DNA of 64,000 nucleotides from Rossellomorea pakistanensis (GCF_016908495.1 NZ_JAFBDZ010000001.1:1-64000), one strand, 5' to 3'. Positions 26,858-35,658 are shown, counted from the stretch's first letter. Made by a program: numbers and translations. The notes: generated by a model from the sequence alone, not told the origin.

Positions 26858-28171
26858 TTAGTATAAGAAAAAAAGAAGGACAGTCGTAACAACTCCAACC
26901 CATATAGCGAGTAAAAAGCAATATCCCATAATATGACGGATATGCAGACCCACAATACTTAAAATAGGCAAAGCCCAAAACGGCTGAATAAGATTCGTCC
27001 ACGCATCTCCCCAGCCTACAGCCATTGCAATTGACGCAGGATCCACCCCTAATTGCATTCCTGCTGGAACTTGTAATGGTCCTTGAAGTGCCCATTGACC
27101 ACCACCAGATGGAGCTAAAATGTTGACGAGACCTGCTGTCCAATAAGTAAAGACATCAAAGGTTTCTTTATTTGCAACAGATATCATCCCATCGATAATC
27201 GCTTGGCCCAATCCTGAGCTTGTGAGGACAGCGATGATTCCTGCATAAAAAGGAAACTGTAAAATAATCGGTGAAGTAGAGCTTGCTGCTTCCTTAAATG
27301 CATTTCCAAATTGTCCCAATGAACGGTGGAGGATTAAACCAAGTGAGAGAAATAAAATATTGATAATATTTAAGTCAAGATCTCGTCCTATCATAAACTC
27401 ATTTACTACATAAACGAGTCCAATTGCCCCTGTTACGATTCCCAAAATTGGGGTTCGCTCCAATTTTAATGCAGGTGAATCAGCGTGCTCGATATCATTA
27501 CCTTTCTTTTTGGGAACTTCCTTTTCTACATATGGTTTTATGTTTGTTTTTGGCGCCATAAAACAAATGAAGATCGGCATGGTAATTAATAAAACGGCAA
27601 ATATTATGATCGTTGAAGGGTGGAAGATGGTTTCCGATGTTGGAATGATGCCCATTACATCAGCTAAAAAGTGATCTTTCGTAGCGACCGTTAATCCAAT
27701 AGAGCTCGATAATCCCGCTGTGTAAAGGACGGTTGGTGAATATGCTGCTGCCACTAAAAGAGGAAAATGAGCATTTTGATTTCTTTTCCCAACTTCTCGA
27801 ACAAGAATAGCCCCAACAACCACGGCAAGTCCCCAGTTAATGTAATAGGCCAGTGCTGTGACAACAAAGGTTAAGACATAAGCTTTCTTTGGTGTACTTG
27901 CTAAACTAGCTAAAGATCCAAGCCCTTTTTTCACGACGGGAACAGCAGCCAAAACCATTCCAGTTAAAAGCAACAGGACCATTTGCATTGTAAAAGTAAG
28001 ATAAACCCAAAAGCCATCCCCAAACGATTTAAAAAGTGAAATCGGTTCAGTTGGGTTGGTTAAGAAACCAACTAGAAAAGTGAACAATGTAAGAAGAACA
28101 GCAATGACAAAGGCATCTGGAATATAGCGTTGCACTCCACTAGAGACACGATCCGCAATTCTAGCTAACAT
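26858..28171 (-). CDS. Short-chain fatty acid transporter (AtoE family)
   Basis: A 437-residue inner-membrane transporter of the AtoE/SCFA_trans family with about ten to twelve membrane segments. The family stretches NPTEPISLFKSFGDGFW, INWGLAVVVGAILVREV and LAPSGGGQWALQGPLQVPAG are present, the last highly characteristic. It is expected to take up acetoacetate, butyrate or similar acids. The ATG at 28171 has AAAGGAG 9 bases upstream; a TTG two codons earlier is closer to that site. It is transcribed alone and convergent with the YbaK-type gene. No thiolase or CoA-transferase genes are close. Confidence 0.9.
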   Translation of the reverse strand: MLARIADRVSSGVQRYIPDAFVIAVLLTLFTFLVGFLTNPTEPISLFKSFGDGFWVYLTFTMQMVLLLLTGMVLAAVPVVKKGLGSLASLASTPKKAYVLTFVVTALAYYINWGLAVVVGAILVREVGKRNQNAHFPLLVAAAYSPTVLYTAGLSSSIGLTVATKDHFLADVMGIIPTSETIFHPSTIIIFAVLLITMPIFICFMAPKTNIKPYVEKEVPKKKGNDIEHADSPALKLERTPILGIVTGAIGLVYVVNEFMIGRDLDLNIINILFLSLGLILHRSLGQFGNAFKEAASSTSPIILQFPFYAGIIAVLTSSGLGQAIIDGMISVANKETFDVFTYWTAGLVNILAPSGGGQWALQGPLQVPAGMQLGVDPASIAMAVGWGDAWTNLIQPFWALPILSIVGLHIRHIMGYCFLLAIWVGVVTTVLLFFLY

Positions 28172-28329
28172 ACACAATCACTCCTTTTTTGTTCTTGATA
28201 CAGTATATTTTTATTATGGAAATACATGTCCATTGAAAAGTAAACATTAAGATGATTGATATATGGTTTGAAAGGGATTAGAAGGAATTATTGGGCTTCA
28301 TAAAGAATTATTTAATAGGGGGGATAGCA

Positions 28330-28785
28330 ATGGAAATAATAGAAATCGGGCAAAAGAAGGAATTATTTAACGATGCTGTTCATGTTTTTTGGAAAGAATG
28401 GGGCAACGAAGATAACTTCAAGTTCTATCAAGATTGTATGATTCATTCATGTAAGACGGAGGACGAAATACCGAGATTCTATGTAGCTTTAATCAATGAA
28501 TCAATTATAGGTACATATGCATTGATTCGAAATGATCTAAATAGTCGTCAAGATTTATCCCCTTGGCTTGCCTGTTTATTTGTGGATCCTAAATATAGAG
28601 GCAGCGATATTGGAGCAAAGCTTCTTCAGCATGCGATGGAAGAGACATCCAAAAAAGGATATGAAAATCTTTATCTAACGACAGATTTGGAAGGTTATTA
28701 CGAAAGATATGGATGGCAGCATCTGACAGACTGTTATGGTGTAAGTGGTGGCTCTATTAAGGTTTATACTAAATCAGTAAAGTAG
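28330..28785 (+). CDS. GNAT-family N-acetyltransferase
   Basis: A 151-residue acetyltransferase. The acetyl-CoA loop is VDPKYRGSDIGAKLLQHA (motif A), and motif B ends in LTTDLEGYYERYGW, the usual YE-x-x-GW ending. Known relatives act on small molecules such as aminoglycosides or polyamines; the substrate here is unknown. The ATG at 28330 has GGGGGG 6 bases upstream; a frame starting 13 codons earlier lies before that site. It stands alone between the fatty acid transporter and a low-complexity gap. Confidence 0.8.
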   Translation: MEIIEIGQKKELFNDAVHVFWKEWGNEDNFKFYQDCMIHSCKTEDEIPRFYVALINESIIGTYALIRNDLNSRQDLSPWLACLFVDPKYRGSDIGAKLLQHAMEETSKKGYENLYLTTDLEGYYERYGWQHLTDCYGVSGGSIKVYTKSVK

Positions 28786-28973
28786 AGGATAATAGGCTAA
28801 TATTTAGCACAAATGTCTTGAGGTTACCAAAAGATCGACTAGAGTACCTTATTATTAGATTTTTTGTAGTTACTGACATTGGATGGAGCCCACACTTTAG
28901 CTGTTTTTCTATTCTGCTAAAAATATATATATCTATATTTCTGATCGTTTTGTGAAAGACCCCAATAGTTGTT

Positions 28974-29111
28974 TTATATCCAAGTCTTTATCCAAAATGA
29001 TAAACTTAATCTGAGTGCTATCATTAGAATAACAATAATGGAGAAAAAAATTTCAAATACAATTGAAATAATAGCTTTAATAAAAACATTATCTACAATC
29101 GTTTTGTGCAT
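28974..29111 (-). CDS. Tiny hydrophobic membrane ORF, 45 residues
   Basis: It encodes 45 residues with a central hydrophobic segment (IISIVFEIFFSIIVILMIAL) flanked by a polar start (MHKTIVDN) and an aromatic end (SFWIKTWI). The ATG at 29111 lies 6 bases after the stop of the upstream tiny ORF and has no ribosome binding site of its own, so translation would depend on coupling. The function is unknown. It could be a toxin- or stress-type small membrane peptide, or a relic. Confidence 0.4.
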   Translation of the reverse strand: MHKTIVDNVFIKAIISIVFEIFFSIIVILMIALRLSLSFWIKTWI

Positions 29112-29117
29112 AGGTTT

Positions 29118-29285
29118 TTATTTTTGTTTTTGAATGCCATGAAAAAAAGCAATTTCAAATGTAAAGAAAGAAACTAAGAGACTAGCAAATAAAGGTTTTG
29201 GTGAGTCCATAACACTAAAAATTAGCATACTAAAACTAAAAAGACATGCTCCAATAAATATAGGTAATGTAAATAGATTCGAAAT
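29118..29285 (-). CDS. Tiny hydrophobic membrane ORF, about 55 residues, unusual start
   Basis: A frame open from ATT at 29285 to the stop at 29118 gives about 55 residues with two membrane segments (LPIFIGACLFSFSMLIFSV and PLFASLLVSFFTFEIAFFHG) and a basic tail. There is no ATG, GTG or TTG at its head. The strong site GAGGAG lies 6 bases before the ATT, and an ATG in another frame at 29289 overlaps. Either ATT is the start, a +1 slip links the two frames, or a base has been lost. The next in-frame ATG would remove the first segment. Confidence 0.4.
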   Translation of the reverse strand: MSNLFTLPIFIGACLFSFSMLIFSVMDSPKPLFASLLVSFFTFEIAFFHGIQKQK

Positions 29286-29388
29286 TCATCACTCCTCTTA
29301 TATTATTCTATTACGCTTTTTAGTAATTAAAGTTTTAAAAAATACATCAAAATGATAAACATTAAGTAAAATTATTAGAGGGGTTTAA

Positions 29389-30120
29389 ATGAAATCTGAT
29401 AAAAAAATTTATGAAGTTGATTTATATAAACCAATTCAACAATATTTTACAAACAAAGGTTATGAAGTCCATGGTGAGGTGAAACATTGTGATGTGGCAG
29501 CGGTAAAAGGGGAAGAACTAGTCATCGTTGAATTGAAACGGAATTTAACGGTGGAACTCTTGGTACAAGCTGCGAAAAGGCAGCGTCTAACGGATCTTGT
29601 CTATATAGCTATACCGAAACCAAAGTACAGTCTCTACTCCAGAAAGTGGCAGGACATATGCCATTTGATCAGAAGGTTAGAGCTAGGGTTGATTCTTGTT
29701 TCATTTCAGAAAAGTGGGGCGAAAATGGAGATCAGTATTCCACCAACCCCCTTTGATCGCTTAAAAAATATGAAGCGAAATAAGAAAAAAAGTAATGCAA
29801 TCATAAAAGAGATAAATGGTAGAAACGGTGATTATAATATTGGAGGAAGCAACAAAACAAAGATCATGACGGCATATAAAGAGAATTGTATTCAAATCGC
29901 TTGTTTCCTTGAACGTTTTGGACCACTATCACCTAAAGCACTTAAAGAGAAGGGGACAGGTGAAAGAACACAATCGATTTTAAGTAAAAACTATTACGGC
30001 TGGTTTGATAAAGTTCAGAGGGGGGTCTATACCTTAAGTGAAAAAGGGAAAAATGAATTTTTATCTTTCCCTCAAATTGTAAAGTATTTTAACGAGAAGG
30101 AACCAAAACCTCCAAATTGA
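29389..30120 (+). CDS. Putative PD-(D/E)XK-type protein (DUF2161) with winged-helix tail
   Basis: A 243-residue soluble protein. The N-terminal half (about 8-115) has a restriction-endonuclease-like core: Asp35 (CDVAAVK) then Glu48-x-Lys50 (VELKRN), the D...ExK triad, followed by QAAKRQRLTDLVYIAIP. This matches the DUF2161/COG5482 predicted phosphodiesterases. The middle is basic (KRNKKKSN). The C-terminal 80 residues (IACFLERFGPLSPKALKEKG ... GVYTLSEKG) look like a winged helix. A nucleic-acid target is likely but unknown. GAGGGG precedes the ATG. It is a single-gene unit ended by the hairpin at 30148-30189. Confidence 0.7.
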   Translation: MKSDKKIYEVDLYKPIQQYFTNKGYEVHGEVKHCDVAAVKGEELVIVELKRNLTVELLVQAAKRQRLTDLVYIAIPKPKYSLYSRKWQDICHLIRRLELGLILVSFQKSGAKMEISIPPTPFDRLKNMKRNKKKSNAIIKEINGRNGDYNIGGSNKTKIMTAYKENCIQIACFLERFGPLSPKALKEKGTGERTQSILSKNYYGWFDKVQRGVYTLSEKGKNEFLSFPQIVKYFNEKEPKPPN

Positions 30121-30147
30121 TAAAGAGTAGTAAGAAATTTATGTTTT

Positions 30148-30189
30148 GAAAATCGTACCCGCATTTAAATGGAGTACGGTTTTTTTTTA
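30148..30189 (+). terminator. Rho-independent terminator
   Basis: AAAATCGTAC and GTACGGTTTT pair over about 15 intervening bases and are followed by nine T residues. It lies 28 bp behind the DUF2161 gene and ahead of the AraC regulator, separating the two. Confidence 0.75.
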
Positions 30190-30282
30190 GATAACCAAAT
30201 AAGAGCACAAATGATCAAAAAATCACCTTTCACCTTCGATACAATCGTTATTAGGAAATATAAAATGAAAGGAATTGGAAAA

Positions 30283-31152
30283 GTGGATTACTATGAAAGA
30301 ATGCAACAGGCTATTGAGTTCATTGAGAAAAATCTTCAAAAGGAATTAACAATTACGGATATTGCCTCAAAGACTTATTTCTCATCCTTTCATTTTCAGC
30401 GGCTTTTTCAGGCTATCACAGGTTTTTCTGTGCAGAAGTATATTCGACAAAGAAGATTATCAGAAGCTGCAATAAAAATGAAGGAGTCCAGTCAAAGCAT
30501 ATTAGAAATTGCCATTTCATTTCAATATGGTTCTCAGGAAGCATTTTCACGTGCGTTTATCAATTATTTCAATATTGCACCTGGAAAATTTAGGAGGAAG
30601 GATGTTCAGCTAGGAATACAGGCTAAGCTTAATCTACTAGATTTCAAGGAGAAAATGAAGGGGGAGTTAACCATTAATAAACCTAAAATAATCAGTTTAA
30701 ACAAAATACATATTATCGGCCATGAATATAAGACAAATTTGAACAACGAAAAATATTTTGAAGAAATTCCAGGATTTTATGATCATTTTGGTAGAAATGA
30801 ATATTACCTTAAGATTCCTTCGAAGATTGCACCTAATTTTGCATATGGTATATCGTGTAATTTTCATGATGATGGGAACTTTTCATTTATTGTCGGAGAA
30901 GAAGTAAGGAATGAGGCAAATGAATTAGAAAGCGGTTTTATTAATTTTGAGATACCAGAAGGAAAATATGCTGAGTTTACCATTGATGGTCCTTCGGAAT
31001 TAGTTCAAAATACAAGAAGATATATTTACGGCACATGGCTTCTGAATTCAAATTATGAAAGGAATGCAGGCCCTGATTTCGAGGTAACAGACGTTTGTAA
31101 CTCCATTTTCCCAAATAGAATGAGGGTGAAGATTTATATACCGATTAAATAG
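30283..31152 (+). CDS. AraC-family regulator with GyrI-like effector domain
   Basis: A 289-residue regulator. The paired helix-turn-helix AraC domain is at the N-terminus (about 5-105, ITDIASKTYFSSFHFQRLFQ and SILEIAISFQYGSQEAFSRAF). The C-terminal domain (about 120-289) has the fold signature of AraC_E_bind/GyrI-like drug-binding domains (GYEYKTNL-type strand, IPEGKYAEFTIDGPSE, VKIYIPIK end). Such proteins sense small hydrophobic drugs, as Rob and BltR do. The start is GTG at 30283 with AAAGGA 9 bases upstream; earlier starts fall on or before the terminator of the preceding gene. The target is unknown. Confidence 0.8.
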   Translation: MDYYERMQQAIEFIEKNLQKELTITDIASKTYFSSFHFQRLFQAITGFSVQKYIRQRRLSEAAIKMKESSQSILEIAISFQYGSQEAFSRAFINYFNIAPGKFRRKDVQLGIQAKLNLLDFKEKMKGELTINKPKIISLNKIHIIGHEYKTNLNNEKYFEEIPGFYDHFGRNEYYLKIPSKIAPNFAYGISCNFHDDGNFSFIVGEEVRNEANELESGFINFEIPEGKYAEFTIDGPSELVQNTRRYIYGTWLLNSNYERNAGPDFEVTDVCNSIFPNRMRVKIYIPIK

Positions 31153-31362
31153 TTTGCATTTTCGGATTTAAGGCAGCTTTCAAGCTATATGTTGGTTTCT
31201 CTTTCATAAATTATGACATGGATCGATGGTGGAAGAGTTTTCAATTGGTTTCTCATTTTTGGATTTTCACATCCGTTTGACCACATGTTTTGCTGAGTCT
31301 CCGTATCAATATCTATTTTAAAATGAAACCATCGGTTATCCAAAAGCATGGAGTAATTATTT

Positions 31363-31446
31363 ATTTGTCCAATTTCACTGATAATTTGTCCATTGTAGTT
31401 CATAATTTGTCCAAGTCACCAGTTTATTTGTCCAAATCAATCTATA
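31363..31446. repeat. ATTTGTCCA repeated every 21 bp, four copies
   Basis: ATTTGTCCA begins at 31363, 31384, 31405 and 31426, exactly 21 bp apart, while the 12 bases between copies differ freely. This is a phased motif array rather than a simple tandem repeat and places every copy on one face of the helix. Confidence 0.8.
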
Positions 31447-31526
31447 TATTGACCGTTCGACAAAAACCTGCATATTTCGAAAAGAAATAGTGTGGTCCCT
31501 ATGTGGTAGAGATTACAAACCTATGG

Positions 31527-31566
31527 AAAAAGAATGGTCAAAGAGAGCACACTTTGACCATTCTTT
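31527..31566. terminator. Bidirectional terminator
   Basis: AAAAGAATGGTCAAAG pairs perfectly with CTTTGACCATTCTTTT around an 8-base loop. A and T runs on both sides fit termination from either convergent AraC gene. Confidence 0.85.
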
Positions 31567-31601
31567 TGCTATGTGAATTTATCCTGTTTCATTATTCACG
31601 A

Positions 31602-32477
31602 TCACTGCTTTTTCAATACCGGAATCCAAATTTCGCTTTTAAACGTTTGCGAAGTGACATCTTTCCCTTCGTTCCACAAAATTTCTGGTCCCTCTGTTTG
31701 TTCATAGCTTGAAGATGGAAACCACTCGGAATAGATTCGTCCCCAAATATCCTGCAGTGTGTCGGGAAATGGTCCAACAGATTCGAAAACAGCCCATGTT
31801 AACGCCGGAACTTCGAGTTGTGTGAGATTATTTGGACACTCCTTTGTTGTTGCCGCTCCAATATAATGATCAAGCTCACCTTTTTCCTCCATACGACCTT
31901 CAGAAAAGTTAGTGGATGCACTTATCAATCCCAGCGGGTTTACATTAGAAAGCTTCTTAAGTGTTTGGATCATTTCCTCATTTAACGTTTTCCACATAGA
32001 GGCAATCTCTGGATTCACCCCGTGGAAAATGATCGGAACCCTTTTCTTGATCCCAACTATGCGAAATGCCTCTTTTTCTTCGATTCGATAGTTCGTTTCA
32101 TTTCCTCCTTTAATGGTTAGTTGGAAGGTCATTCGAGGATAAGCTTTTAGTGATTGCCCATTGTTTCTCGCTTCTGACGGCGTTATACCATGCAAATTTT
32201 GAAAGGCTCTTGTAAAGGAGTCTGGTGAGCTATATCCATATTTCATCGCAGCATCGATGATCCTAATGCTACTATTATGAATCTCAAATGCTGCAAGGGT
32301 AAGGCGTCTGCGACGAATGTATTCAGACAATGCAATGCCTGCAAGGAAAGAAAACATTCTTTTAAAATGATATTCTGAACAAAACGAAATCCTTGCTACT
32401 TCCTTATAGTCAATATCGCCGGTAAGATGATCTTCAATATAGTCTAATGCACCATTCATGTTTTCAAGCAAATCCAT
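31602..32477 (-). CDS. AraC-family regulator with GyrI-like effector domain
   Basis: A 291-residue regulator with the same architecture as 30283-31152 but clearly diverged. The N-terminal AraC domain (about 5-105, [22 protein letters not shown] and [21 protein letters not shown]) is followed by a GyrI/AraC_E_bind domain (about 120-291, [42 protein letters not shown]). GGGAGG lies upstream of the ATG. It converges with the other AraC gene and is followed, reading right, by the alkylation-repair cluster; a direct link with repair is not shown. Confidence 0.85.
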   Translation of the reverse strand: MDLLENMNGALDYIEDHLTGDIDYKEVARISFCSEYHFKRMFSFLAGIALSEYIRRRRLTLAAFEIHNSSIRIIDAAMKYGYSSPDSFTRAFQNLHGITPSEARNNGQSLKAYPRMTFQLTIKGGNETNYRIEEKEAFRIVGIKKRVPIIFHGVNPEIASMWKTLNEEMIQTLKKLSNVNPLGLISASTNFSEGRMEEKGELDHYIGAATTKECPNNLTQLEVPALTWAVFESVGPFPDTLQDIWGRIYSEWFPSSSYEQTEGPEILWNEGKDVTSQTFKSEIWIPVLKKQ

Positions 32478-32581
32478 TTTATGACCTCCCTCTCACTAAA
32501 AGAATAGCAGGAGTTGTTTAGACCTTTCCGACATTTCGTGCACAATGATGTGGGGTTTTATACAAACCAAAACATTAATCT

Positions 32582-33688
32582 CTAATAAAGCATTCGCCAT
32601 AAATAAAATGTGGCATAGGACTCCCAATTGGTCCAAGTGGATGATAGCTTTAAGATTTCTTCTTTGGATGGTTTCTTATCCGTTTTCATGATGAGTTTAA
32701 TCGAATTGTGCAAGCCGACATCATCCATTGGAAAAGCAGACGGAAAACGGAGGCAGCGCATTAACACATAATTGGCAGTCCAAGGTCCTATTCCTCGTAT
32801 TTTCACAAGTATTTTTTCCGCTTTTTTATAATCACCAGTATCGCTTAGCAATTCTTTCGTTAATTGTCCATTTGCCAATAATTGGGCAACGCCGATTAAA
32901 TATTCACATTTTTTCACCGTCATTTTGAGGTCTTTCAAATCTTCTACTGATAACGAAGCAATTTCTTCTAGTGACGGGAATAACCAATATTTTATTCCTT
33001 TCCAATCGACATACCTTCCATAAAGTTCTACAAATCGTCTCTTTAAGGTATACGCATAGGTGAGGTTAATCTGCTGTCCAAGAATTCCCCATGCTAATGC
33101 TTCAAATAGATCAGGTATGCCAATATTTCTCAGACCATAAAAGTTAGAAACAGGTTGGCTTAGCAAAGGATCTGATTTCGCTAGTTCATAAAACGGAATT
33201 AAATCAGTTTCTAAATCAAACCATTCCCGAATATATCTAGTAACTTCAGCTCTCAGCCATTTTTGTTTAGGCTTTGAGTGACCGAAGAAACGTACGGTCA
33301 GATTGGTATCGTTTTCTGCGCTGATTTCTACTAAGGGGGATTCATTTTCAATTGGGATTGCTCTGTAAATTTTATTGTCGACGATGGTAAACAAACATTC
33401 ATTCGTCGATCTTGATAGATACTTCAAATTTTCTTTAAAACTAAACTCCTTTGGTGTTATGATCTTTACCACTTCTTTATGATCTTCCCAGGCTCCAAAG
33501 GGAATTCCCGAGTAACAATTTTTACAAGGCCGAAATCCAGCTTGTTCGGCTTCATGCCTAGTTTGAAATAGATGAGTATTTTCAGATAGTGGGTTTCCTT
33601 TACACCATGGAAAACAGTATTCCTTTATTGTTTTTACTCCAATAAAATAGGGTGCGTCCCATGTATATTCATTCTCGTCAAATTTCAT
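32582..33688 (-). CDS. DNA-3-methyladenine glycosylase (AlkA type) with N-terminal Ada-like zinc domain
   Basis: A 368-residue protein. Residues 1-65 match the Ada metal-binding module, with Cys25, Cys29, Cys55 and Cys58 (YCFPWC, FRPCKNC) as ligands. The C-terminal part is an HhH-GPD glycosylase: ILGQQINLTYAYTLKRRF, then the hairpin KIRGIGPWTANYV and the catalytic Asp323 in FPMDDVGL. It excises alkylated purines. The fusion of the Ada zinc module to AlkA suggests that this protein might also sense or repair methyl phosphotriesters, although the zinc module has an unusual PWC in place of PSC. It is divergent from adaA, sharing a 144-bp control region. Confidence 0.85.
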   Translation of the reverse strand: MKFDENEYTWDAPYFIGVKTIKEYCFPWCKGNPLSENTHLFQTRHEAEQAGFRPCKNCYSGIPFGAWEDHKEVVKIITPKEFSFKENLKYLSRSTNECLFTIVDNKIYRAIPIENESPLVEISAENDTNLTVRFFGHSKPKQKWLRAEVTRYIREWFDLETDLIPFYELAKSDPLLSQPVSNFYGLRNIGIPDLFEALAWGILGQQINLTYAYTLKRRFVELYGRYVDWKGIKYWLFPSLEEIASLSVEDLKDLKMTVKKCEYLIGVAQLLANGQLTKELLSDTGDYKKAEKILVKIRGIGPWTANYVLMRCLRFPSAFPMDDVGLHNSIKLIMKTDKKPSKEEILKLSSTWTNWESYATFYLWRMLY

Positions 33689-33832
33689 ATCGTTTCTCCT
33701 TGTTCATGACTTCTTGTACCTAATATAGTTCTATCACATTTTAGTCGAAAATCATTTCGTTATCTTGCTTTTACATTCGGAAATCATTCATTTATCAACT
33801 GTTCGGAGTATACTTAATGGAGGGGTGATGTC

Positions 33833-34414
33833 ATGAAACCTATACCGAACGAATATTGGAAAGCCATTGTAGAAAATGATGCTTCCTATGATGATACGTT
33901 CTTTTATGGTGTTAAAACGACCGGAATCTTTTGTCGTCCATCGTGTAAATCAAGGGTTCCGAATAAAGAAAACGTCCGGATTTTTAAGAATGCGAAACTA
34001 GCTCAGTCTGAAAATTTTCGACCTTGTAAAAGATGTAAACCTGATGGCCTAATGTTACCTGATAAGGAGTGGATTGAACAAATAGTTGACTGGATTGATC
34101 AACATTATTACAAGCCTCTCACGCTAGAAACATTGTCAGAATTCGGTCACAGCAGTCCATATCATTTGCAGCGAACCTTTAAAAGAGTAAAAGGAATGAG
34201 CCCACTAGAATATATTCAACAGGTTCGTATCTCTCATGCCATTCATTACTTGATGAATTCAGATAAATCTGTAACAGAAATCGGGATGATGGTCGGGTTA
34301 ACGAACACCGCTTATTTTATAACCTTGTTTAAGAAGAAAACAAAATGTACCCCAACTGAGTACCGAAAGAAATATGGGGGAACTAAGGAGGAAACGATTC
34401 ATGAAAAACAGTAG
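33833..34414 (+). CDS. adaA: AdaA: methylphosphotriester-DNA methyltransferase and transcriptional activator
   Basis: A 193-residue adaptive-response activator. The Ada zinc module (about 5-75) has ligands Cys34, Cys38, Cys65 and Cys68 (IFCRPSC, FRPCKRC); Cys34 is the expected methyl acceptor. The AraC-type DNA-binding domain (about 80-190) contains TLETLSEFGHSSPYHLQRTF. Upon methylation such proteins activate ada genes. GGAGGGG lies just ahead of the ATG. It overlaps adaB by 14 bp and is divergent from the AlkA gene, so it can drive both directions. Confidence 0.92.
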   Translation: MKPIPNEYWKAIVENDASYDDTFFYGVKTTGIFCRPSCKSRVPNKENVRIFKNAKLAQSENFRPCKRCKPDGLMLPDKEWIEQIVDWIDQHYYKPLTLETLSEFGHSSPYHLQRTFKRVKGMSPLEYIQQVRISHAIHYLMNSDKSVTEIGMMVGLTNTAYFITLFKKKTKCTPTEYRKKYGGTKEETIHEKQ

Positions 34415-34928
34415 ACAAATGATTAATTGGTCAACTTTAACACACGATAATTGGCTATTTTATTTAGCGGCAACACCAAAGGGACTATGCTATGTGGGTT
34501 CACCCAATGGTTCCTTTACTGAGATGAAGGATTGGGTAACGCGCAGAATTCCTGAATTTGAATTGAAAGAGGATGACCAAGTGCTAAATCCATATAAAGT
34601 AGAACTTCTTGAATACTTTAATGGCAAACGTGAGTCGTTTACCTACTCTATAGATGCTCAAGGGACTTCCTTTCAACAAGAGATATGGAATGCCCTCAAG
34701 CGAATTCCGTACGGCGAAACGTATACGTATTCGCAAATTGCAGAATGGATACAGAAGCCAACTGCTGTTCGTGCAGTGGGAACGGCAATCGGAGCCAATC
34801 CTGTCCTGATTTCAGTCCCGTGCCACCGTGTAATAGGGAAAAACGGAACACTAACAGGTTATCGTGGCGGCTTGGACATGAAAAAATATTTATTACATCT
34901 TGAGAAAGGGGAGGGCACTAATGGTTAG
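34401..34928 (+). CDS. adaB: AdaB: methylated-DNA--protein-cysteine methyltransferase
   Basis: A 175-residue O6-alkylguanine transferase that moves the alkyl group to its own Cys141 in the invariant PCHRVIG motif. The DNA-binding helix contains the Arg finger in TAVRAVGTAIGANP, and IPYGETYTYSQIA precedes it. AAGGAGG lies inside the end of adaA, so translation is coupled (14-bp overlap). The next gene overlaps it by 8 bp. Confidence 0.93.
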   Translation: MKNSRQMINWSTLTHDNWLFYLAATPKGLCYVGSPNGSFTEMKDWVTRRIPEFELKEDDQVLNPYKVELLEYFNGKRESFTYSIDAQGTSFQQEIWNALKRIPYGETYTYSQIAEWIQKPTAVRAVGTAIGANPVLISVPCHRVIGKNGTLTGYRGGLDMKKYLLHLEKGEGTNG

Positions 34929-35634
34929 CCAAATTAGAGCTGATTTAGATACATTGGATTGGAATTCCATCCATCAAACCCTAGACGAGCAGGGATTTGT
35001 AAAGCTGCCTGCCTTGCTGGATAGTGAACAATGTCAATTTCTAATGGATATGTATGACGAAGAATCCTATTATCGCAGTCGAATCGATATGGCGCGATAC
35101 CGATTTGGGGAAGGAGAATATAAATATTTTCAAGCACCACTTCCACCGTTAATTCAGGAGTTAAGAACTGGGTTCTACCCTGAGCTTGCGAAGGCAGCAA
35201 ATCGATGGTTTGAGCGGTTAGGGAAAGATACTCATTACCCGTCCACTCTTGATGAATTTCTGAAGCAATGCCATGAGAAAGAACAAGTTCGATCAACTCC
35301 ATTAATCCTCAAATATGAAACGGGAGGGTATAATTGTCTGCACCAGGATATGTATGGAGATGTGTATTTTCCTTTCCAAGTGTTGTTCGCTTTAAATCAG
35401 CGTAATAAAGATTATACAGGCGGCGAATCCATCCTTGTGGAACAACGTCCAAGAGCACAAAGTCGAGGATATGTCATTACTCTTGATCAAGGGGAGGCGC
35501 TTATATTTCCAACCAACCATCGTCCAATTGAAGGAAAAAGAGGTTATTATAAAAACACGGTTCGACATGGAGTTAGTACTTTGACATCCGGTATTCGGTA
35601 TGGATTGGGGATTATTTTTCATGATGCAAACTGA
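34921..35634 (+). CDS. 2OG-Fe(II) oxygenase (COG3826 type), probable alkylation-repair dioxygenase
   Basis: A 237-residue non-haem iron dioxygenase. The facial triad is readable as His141-x-Asp143 (LHQDMYGD) and His216 (VRHGVS), with Arg226 (GIRYG) placed to bind 2-oxoglutarate. The family (COG3826) occurs next to ada genes in Bacillus and relatives and may take the role of AlkB in removing methyl groups by oxidation; the substrate is inferred from context. GGGGAGGG lies ahead of the ATG. It overlaps adaB by 8 bp, forming one three-gene operon. Confidence 0.85.
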   Translation: MVSQIRADLDTLDWNSIHQTLDEQGFVKLPALLDSEQCQFLMDMYDEESYYRSRIDMARYRFGEGEYKYFQAPLPPLIQELRTGFYPELAKAANRWFERLGKDTHYPSTLDEFLKQCHEKEQVRSTPLILKYETGGYNCLHQDMYGDVYFPFQVLFALNQRNKDYTGGESILVEQRPRAQSRGYVITLDQGEALIFPTNHRPIEGKRGYYKNTVRHGVSTLTSGIRYGLGIIFHDAN

Positions 35635-35658
35635 TGGTGATATAAATTAAAAAATAAA

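Larger units (their letters stand above)
28786..29388. other. Roughly 600-bp AT-rich stretch without a large gene
   Basis: Nothing coding is visible on the plus strand. On the minus strand two adjacent tiny membrane ORFs (28974-29111 and 29118-29285) account for half of it. The rest shows no terminator or repeat that I can define. Confidence 0.5.
31153..31601. other. 449-bp gap between convergent AraC genes
   Basis: The gap holds a 21-bp phased repeat array (31363-31446) and a strong bidirectional terminator (31527-31566). Short open frames exist on both strands but none has a ribosome binding site or recognisable protein. Confidence 0.5.

Noticed and set aside
26712-27143. Minus-strand frame overlapping the fatty acid transporter gene
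   Set aside because: It is a shifted frame inside the AtoE-type gene, has no ribosome site and reads as low-complexity Ser/Arg/Tyr sequence.
31185-31490. Overlapping frames on both strands around the ATTTGTCCA array
   Set aside because: Neither has a ribosome binding site or recognisable protein; the 21-bp period gives an artificial 7-residue periodicity.
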